From positions 1 to 35,720 of the forward strand of contig JAQVSV010000016.1 of NCBI GenBank assembly GCA_028700325.1: a DNA stretch of 35,720 nucleotides, read 5' to 3'. The translations under genes were made by a program, and so were the position numbers. This stretch comes from Elusimicrobiaceae bacterium (GTDB lineage: Bacteria > Elusimicrobiota > Elusimicrobia > Elusimicrobiales > Elusimicrobiaceae). The notes below the pieces were generated by a model. That model did no database searches. It saw only the letters and a program-made list of their open reading frames with translations, and had not been told where the DNA came from. Positions 32,455 through 35,720 of the stretch are shown piece by piece; the first letter of the stretch is position 1, and every line of letters begins with the position of its first letter.

Positions 32455-33090
32455 ATGACTGAAATAGTATTGCTTCTTGCGGCAAGCTACATTCTCGGCG
32501 GAATCCCCTCGGGCTATCTGATAGCCCGGTCCGTAAAAGGAATAGACATCAGGGAGCACGGCTCCGGCAATCCGGGCGCGGCGAACGTATATCGCATAGT
32601 AGGCAAATGGGCGGGATGGGGGACCATGCTGGGCGACTCGCTCAAAGGGTTTGTGCCGGTTACCCTGGCCATTCATTTTTACCCGGACAATTACTGGCTC
32701 GCCATAGCCTGCGGCATCATGGCGATTATCAGCCATATGTGGAGCATTTTCCTTAAATTCCGGGGCGGCAAAGGCGTTGCCACGTCACTCGGCGTGTTTG
32801 CGGCTTTGCTGCCGGTGCCTACGCTGATAGCGTTTGTGGTGTTTGTGGTGTCGGTGGCGCTGAGCGGGCATATTTCGGTCGGCTCGATTGTGGCGGGCGT
32901 GACACTGCCGATCGTCAGCTTCGCCATGGGCAAGTATCCGCTGCCGTTTCTGGTGACGGTATCGCTGGTGTCCGCTCTGATAATAGTGCGCCATATTCCC
33001 AACATCAAACGCCTCATTAAAAATCAGGAACTGGCTTTTGAAGACGGCACAAAACGAGACCCTAAAGAGCTTCCCGCCAAGAAAAACTGA
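32455..33090 (+). CDS. plsY: Acyl-phosphate:glycerol-3-phosphate acyltransferase
   Basis: A 211-residue inner-membrane protein with about five hydrophobic segments. Its three family motifs are visible: GGIPSGYLIAR then DIREHGSGNPGAANVYR (about 16-46), KFRGGKGVATSLGVFAAL (about 101-118), and the final RHIPNIKRLI (about 182-191). It acylates glycerol 3-phosphate using acyl phosphate, the first step of phospholipid synthesis. It lies 2 bases upstream of gpsA, which supplies the substrate. The C-terminal 20 residues are charged and cytoplasmic. Confidence 0.95.
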   Translation: MTEIVLLLAASYILGGIPSGYLIARSVKGIDIREHGSGNPGAANVYRIVGKWAGWGTMLGDSLKGFVPVTLAIHFYPDNYWLAIACGIMAIISHMWSIFLKFRGGKGVATSLGVFAALLPVPTLIAFVVFVVSVALSGHISVGSIVAGVTLPIVSFAMGKYPLPFLVTVSLVSALIIVRHIPNIKRLIKNQELAFEDGTKRDPKELPAKKN

Positions 33091-33092
33091 CA

Positions 33093-34076
33093 ATGATCAA
33101 CAAAGTCGCCGTTTTCGGAGCCGGAGTATGGGGCAGCGTACTCGCCCAGCACATAGCCAAACAGGGCCGCAGCGTGGTGGTGTGGGAATACTTCGAGCAT
33201 CTCGTAAATAAAATAGCAGAACACGGCGGCGCGCATCCGCATATCCCGGGCTTTCATTTCCGCCGCGATATCGTGATAACGCGCGATATGGACGCCGCGC
33301 TGGCCGATGCCGACCTGATCCTGATTGTCACGTCCTCCAAAAGCGTGCGCAGGCTGGCGCATGATATCGGCATCCGGCTCCGCGGCAAACGCATTCCCGT
33401 GGTAAGCGCGGCCAAAGGCATAGAAGACGAAAGCCTGCTGACCCTTACCGAAATCATCGAGCAGGAAATACCGGCCGAGAAAGATTGCGTAATGGCGTTT
33501 TCAGGCCCCAGTTTCGCGCTTGAAGTTGCGCACGCCATGCCGACAAAAATAGTGCTGGCGGGCCGCAACCGCAGACTGCTGGAGCGCACGGTTCCGGTTT
33601 TCAACAGTTATCCTATAAGCGTGGAGCTGTCGGACGATCCCACCGGAGTGCAGTGGGCGGGCGCGGCAAAAAACGTGCTGGCCATAGCCTGCGGCGTGGC
33701 GGAAGGGCTGGGCAAAACGATCAACACCAAGGCCGCGCTGGTGACTCTGGCCATGCGCGAAATGCACGACGTGGTGCTGGCCGCAGGCGGCACGGGTGAA
33801 ACCGTATACGGGCTGGCGGGACTGGGCGATTTCATCCTGACGGGCACCTCCACGCTTTCGCGCAACACCCGGCTCGGCATAAAACTCGGGCAGGGCAAGG
33901 CGCTGGCTCAGGCGCGGGGTGAAATAAACACCGTGACCGAAGGCGCGGATTCCGTGGAAAGCATTTACAGCTTCGCGTGCGCGAAGAAATTGAACGTGCC
34001 GCTGATCAACGCGGTTCATGATATAATCAGAAAAGGCAGTCCGGCGGAAACCGTGCTGCATGCGCTGGGATTTTAA
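33093..34076 (+). CDS. gpsA: NAD(P)-dependent glycerol-3-phosphate dehydrogenase
   Basis: A 327-residue protein of normal length. KVAVFGAGVWGSVLAQHIA (about 4-22) is the dinucleotide fold with the G-x-G-x-W-G loop; VVSAAKGIE, AFSGPSFALEVA (about 134-145), GAAKNVLAIACGVAEGLG (catalytic Lys, about 189-206) and GLGDFILTGTSTLSRN follow in order. It reduces dihydroxyacetone phosphate to glycerol 3-phosphate for PlsY. Only 2 bases separate it from plsY, and the Shine-Dalgarno sequence is weak, so coupled translation is likely. Confidence 0.96.
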   Translation: MINKVAVFGAGVWGSVLAQHIAKQGRSVVVWEYFEHLVNKIAEHGGAHPHIPGFHFRRDIVITRDMDAALADADLILIVTSSKSVRRLAHDIGIRLRGKRIPVVSAAKGIEDESLLTLTEIIEQEIPAEKDCVMAFSGPSFALEVAHAMPTKIVLAGRNRRLLERTVPVFNSYPISVELSDDPTGVQWAGAAKNVLAIACGVAEGLGKTINTKAALVTLAMREMHDVVLAAGGTGETVYGLAGLGDFILTGTSTLSRNTRLGIKLGQGKALAQARGEINTVTEGADSVESIYSFACAKKLNVPLINAVHDIIRKGSPAETVLHALGF

Positions 34077-34085
34077 AAAAGGGGC

Positions 34086-34097
34086 GGGGCGCGCCCC
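34086..34097. promoter_or_regulatory. GC palindrome overlapping a ribosome site
   Basis: GGGGCGCGCCCC is a perfect 12-base palindrome that could fold as G4/C4 around CGCG. Its GGGG is the best Shine-Dalgarno candidate for the GTG at 34098, so folding would hide the ribosome site. It lies 9 bases after the gpsA stop. Confidence 0.4.
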
Positions 34098-34658
34098 GTG
34101 ATTATGAACGGAAAAGAACTGGAAATCAGGATTTATTCTCTGGCGACGACCATGACCGACGCCATCGTGTTTCTGGAAGAGCTGAACGGCATACGCCTTC
34201 TGCCGATCTGGATAGGCCCGGTGGAAGGACAGGCAATCGCGATCAAATTTTCCGGGATACCGCTGCCGCGCCCGTTCACGCATGATTTATTGCTTTCTAT
34301 CATAACGGCGACCAAACGCAAAATCACCAGAATCGTCATAGACAAGGTGGTGGACAACACCTATTATTCCTCGATCTATATGGCCGACGAAGGAGGCGAA
34401 GTCACGGTGATAGATTCGCGTCCGTCCGACGCGATCGCGCTGGCAGTGCGGGCCGGGTGCCCCATGTACATAACCGAAACCGTGTTTGAAGCCTCGCAGG
34501 TGCTTAACAAACCCATCAGCGAGGATGAAGTGAAAGATTTCAAATCGAAGATCCAGCACATCACGCCGCAGGATATCTTCGGCGATTTGAAGAAAAAAGA
34601 GAACGGGAACCCGGACGGCCCCGGAACCGACGGTTCCGGCCCCGACCAGGCCAAATAA
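34098..34658 (+). CDS. DUF151 / bifunctional nuclease (BFN) family protein
   Basis: The first candidate start is GTG 34098 (8 bases after GGGG); ATG 34104 is an alternative, changing only two residues. The 186-residue protein matches the BFN family (PF02577): VFLEELNGIRLLPIWIGPVE (about 24-43), FTHDLLLSIITAT (about 60-72), VDNTYYSSIYM and the signature DSRPSDAIALAVRAGCPMYI (about 109-128). The domain fills residues 3-140; the last 40 residues are polar and Gly/Pro-rich. Plant members have DNase/RNase activity, and the bacterial role is poorly defined. It starts 21 bases after gpsA. Confidence 0.9.
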   Translation: MIMNGKELEIRIYSLATTMTDAIVFLEELNGIRLLPIWIGPVEGQAIAIKFSGIPLPRPFTHDLLLSIITATKRKITRIVIDKVVDNTYYSSIYMADEGGEVTVIDSRPSDAIALAVRAGCPMYITETVFEASQVLNKPISEDEVKDFKSKIQHITPQDIFGDLKKKENGNPDGPGTDGSGPDQAK

Positions 34659-34666
34659 CTCCGCGC

Positions 34667-34927
34667 ATGAACAGAACCGATATCGAAACCGAAGTGGCTA
34701 AACACTGCACCGACCGCGCGGAAGCGGCGCGGACGGTGCGCAAAACTTTCGAGATACTGGCTCAGGCGCTGAAAAACGGGGAACAGGTGACGGTATCGGG
34801 CTTCGGCTCTTTTCTGCCGCGCGTAAACAACGCGCGGCGGCGCAGACACCCCGCCACGGGCGAGATACTGGCGGTGCCGCCAAAAAAAACCGTGCGGTTC
34901 CGGGCTTCGCCCAAACTGCTGGAGTGA
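34667..34927 (+). CDS. HU/IHF family DNA-binding protein
   Basis: An 86-residue protein. MNRTDIETEVAKH starts the helical dimerisation part, VTVSGFGSFLPRVNNARRRR (about 41-60) gives the conserved G-F-G-S-F turn and the DNA-binding arm, and HPATGEILAVPPKKTVRF (about 61-78) completes it with the intercalating Pro region and the K-x-V-x-F strand. It compacts and bends DNA. The order HU/IHF-MerR-tRNA-Pro found here is, as far as I recall, also seen in several deltaproteobacteria, where the first gene is called ihfA. IHF versus HU cannot be decided here. No Shine-Dalgarno sequence is evident. Confidence 0.93.
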   Translation: MNRTDIETEVAKHCTDRAEAARTVRKTFEILAQALKNGEQVTVSGFGSFLPRVNNARRRRHPATGEILAVPPKKTVRFRASPKLLE

Positions 34928-34934
34928 TATTTTT

Positions 34935-35282
34935 ATGGATCTGCAAGCCCTCAGCGAAAACGATTACTTTTCCATCGGCGACGTAAGCCGCATCTGCGGC
35001 GTGCCGGAACACTCGCTGCGCTATTGGGAGAAGGAATTCGGCCTCATCCGCCCGGTGCGCAAGGACTCCGGGCACCGCCGCTACACCAAACGCGATATCA
35101 CCGTCGTGCTGGAAATCAAGGATCTTATTTACAAAGGCAAAATGACGCTCGAGGGCGCGAAAAAATTCCTGAGAGGGGGAGGTGTCGCGGCCAAGAACAA
35201 CACCCGCGCCCAAAGCGAGGAAACCCTCAAACTGCTCCGGGAGATCCATAAAGATATTTGCAACCTGGCAAAAGAATGCTAA
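34935..35282 (+). CDS. MerR-family transcriptional regulator
   Basis: A 115-residue protein with a winged helix-turn-helix: YFSIGDVSRICGVPEHSLRY (about 11-30), then WEKEFGLIRPVRKDSGHRRY (about 31-50) and TKRDITVVLEIKDLIYKGKM. After about residue 75 a short coiled-coil helix (SEETLKLLREIHKDICNLAK) probably forms the dimer. There is no effector domain or metal-binding cysteine set, as in the small MerR proteins coded beside ihfA. GGAG at 34921-34924 precedes the ATG by 10 bases. Its last codons overlap the tRNA promoter. Confidence 0.92.
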   Translation: MDLQALSENDYFSIGDVSRICGVPEHSLRYWEKEFGLIRPVRKDSGHRRYTKRDITVVLEIKDLIYKGKMTLEGAKKFLRGGGVAAKNNTRAQSEETLKLLREIHKDICNLAKEC

Positions 35283-35285
35283 AAT
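35258..35285 (+). promoter_or_regulatory. Promoter for the tRNA-Pro genes, inside the merR end
   Basis: TTGCAA (35258-35263) is 16 bases from TAAAAT (35280-35285), which is preceded by TGC to form an extended -10. The TAA stop codon of the MerR gene (35280-35282) forms the first half of the -10 box. The transcript would start about 34 bases before the first tRNA. Confidence 0.55.
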
Positions 35286-35325
35286 GTGACATACCCGGTT
35301 GGCAGCTGAACCAGTGCCGCGGTAT

Positions 35326-35397
35326 CGGGGAGTGGCTCAGTGGTAGAGCGCTCGCTTGGGGTGCGAGAGGTCGTGGGTTCAATTCCCACCTTCCCGA
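35326..35397 (+). tRNA. tRNA-Pro (GGG anticodon)
   Basis: A full cloverleaf. The acceptor stem CGGGGAG (35326-35332) pairs with CTTCCCG (35390-35396) with one G-U pair; the discriminator is A35397. The D-stem GCTC/GAGC, the anticodon stem CTCGC/GCGAG around TTGGGGT (anticodon GGG, 35358-35360) and the T-stem GTGGG/CCCAC with loop TTCAATT all form. CCA is not encoded (TTC follows). It reads CCC and CCU. Confidence 0.96.
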
Positions 35398-35424
35398 TTC
35401 GGCGGCACTGAACAAACAGTTTTT

Positions 35425-35501
35425 CGGGGCGTAGCGCAGCCCGGTAGCGCGCACGGTTCGGGTCCGTGATGTCGTGGGTTCAAATCCCACCGCCCCGACC
35501 A
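35425..35501 (+). tRNA. tRNA-Pro (CGG anticodon)
   Basis: The acceptor stem CGGGGCG (35425-35431) pairs with CGCCCCG (35491-35497), discriminator A35498, and an encoded CCA (35499-35501). The D-stem is GCGC/GCGC, the anticodon stem CACGG/CCGTG around TTCGGGT (anticodon CGG, 35459-35461), and the T-stem GTGGG/CCCAC with loop TTCAAAT. It reads CCG. It lies 27 bases after the first tRNA-Pro and probably shares its transcript. Confidence 0.97.
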
Positions 35502-35508
35502 GCTGAAT

Positions 35509-35542
35509 AAAACGGTTTTCCCTGACGGGAGAACCGTTTTTT
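35509..35542 (+). terminator. Rho-independent terminator after the tRNA genes
   Basis: AAAACGGTTTTCCC pairs with GGGAGAACCGTTTT (one U-G pair) around a TGAC loop, and the T-run continues to 35542. It begins 8 bases after the CCA of the second tRNA. Confidence 0.93.
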
Positions 35543-35568
35543 ATTTACTGATCGCGCCTGCAATTTAT

Positions 35569-35574
35569 TATAAT
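35569..35574 (+). promoter_or_regulatory. -10 box directly before the acylphosphatase gene
   Basis: A perfect TATAAT ends 8 bases before the ATG at 35583. There is no Shine-Dalgarno sequence between them, so the message would be leaderless or nearly so. No clear -35 box is visible. Confidence 0.5.
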
Positions 35575-35582
35575 AATATGGC

Positions 35583-35720
35583 ATGTCAACAGTGACAAGG
35601 AACTTTTTTAAACTCAACGGCAGGGTGCAGGGGATCGGATACCGCACTTTCGCGCGCGACACCGCACGGGAACTCGGCCTCTGCGGCTGGATATGCAATC
35701 TGCCCGGCGACGCGGTGGAG
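35583..35720 (+). CDS. Acylphosphatase, N-terminal part (3' end outside window)
   Basis: Forty-six codons from ATG 35583 to the window edge. KLNGRVQGIGYRTFARDTAR (about 10-29) is the acylphosphatase signature with the phosphate-binding arginine, followed by LGLCGWICNLPGDAVE, where the Asn of the usual W-V-x-N-L-x-D-G is the second catalytic residue. The full protein would be about 90 residues, so roughly half is seen. It hydrolyses acyl phosphates such as acetyl or carbamoyl phosphate in the cytoplasm. An earlier ATG at 35578 stops after five codons. Confidence 0.87.
   Translation, partial: MSTVTRNFFKLNGRVQGIGYRTFARDTARELGLCGWICNLPGDAVE

Noticed and set aside
1-35720. CRISPR arrays, toxin-antitoxin pairs, restriction-modification or other defence genes
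   Set aside because: No regularly spaced repeats and no genes of these families were recognised on either strand.

Overview
The window is a nearly continuous, mostly plus-strand stretch of bacterial chromosome from a Gram-negative-type (diderm) organism. The evidence for a diderm is an outer-membrane beta-barrel C-terminus, a Wza-type export lipoprotein and other lipoproteins. The flanks are GC-rich. No gene fixes the phylum. The mix of housekeeping genes (transaldolase next to a Tal/PGI-type glucose-6-phosphate isomerase; HU/IHF-MerR-tRNA-Pro) would fit Elusimicrobiota or a deltaproteobacterium-like lineage, but that is only an impression.

Region 1 (1-24.4 kb) is a large surface or exopolysaccharide locus of the Wzx/Wzy type. 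It opens with the end of an outer-membrane barrel, a divergent low-molecular-weight tyrosine phosphatase, a phosphoheptose isomerase, a Wza-like exporter lipoprotein and a Wzz/BY-kinase fusion with a striking tyrosine-rich tail. ManC-like and GalE-like sugar-nucleotide enzymes follow. Next comes an AT-rich block (about 6.7-13.3 kb) with a flippase, glycosyltransferases, a methyltransferase and a Wzy-type polymerase, many coupled by 4-bp ATGA overlaps. This block looks like an exchangeable repeat-unit cassette. GC-rich genes then resume: two more glycosyltransferases, a frameshifted methyltransferase, a DegT aminotransferase, a small phosphoglycosyl transferase, a second O-antigen ligase/polymerase and a FlaA1/PglF-type 4,6-dehydratase. 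The locus ends with two tandem related secreted proteins of glycoside-hydrolase-like appearance, the second apparently lacking the acidic motif, and a FecR-like lipoprotein.

Region 2 (24.4-28.2 kb) is central carbon metabolism: rpiB, transaldolase and glucose-6-phosphate isomerase. The isomerase reads in frame into a Thr/Lys linker and an Ig-like domain that has its own start codon and Shine-Dalgarno sequence.

Region 3 (28.2-35.7 kb) is housekeeping: miaB, a PilZ protein with a cysteine cluster, miaA, hflX, plsY, gpsA, a DUF151 (bifunctional nuclease) protein, an HU/IHF protein, a MerR regulator, two tandem tRNA-Pro genes (GGG, CGG), a clear terminator and the start of an acylphosphatase gene cut by the window end.

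A recurrent regulatory theme is a good -10 box 6-11 bases before a start codon with no Shine-Dalgarno sequence, suggesting leaderless mRNAs at several operon heads (1359 minus, 2062, 19660, 22725, 35583). I found no CRISPR array, insertion sequence, transposase or obvious new defence system.
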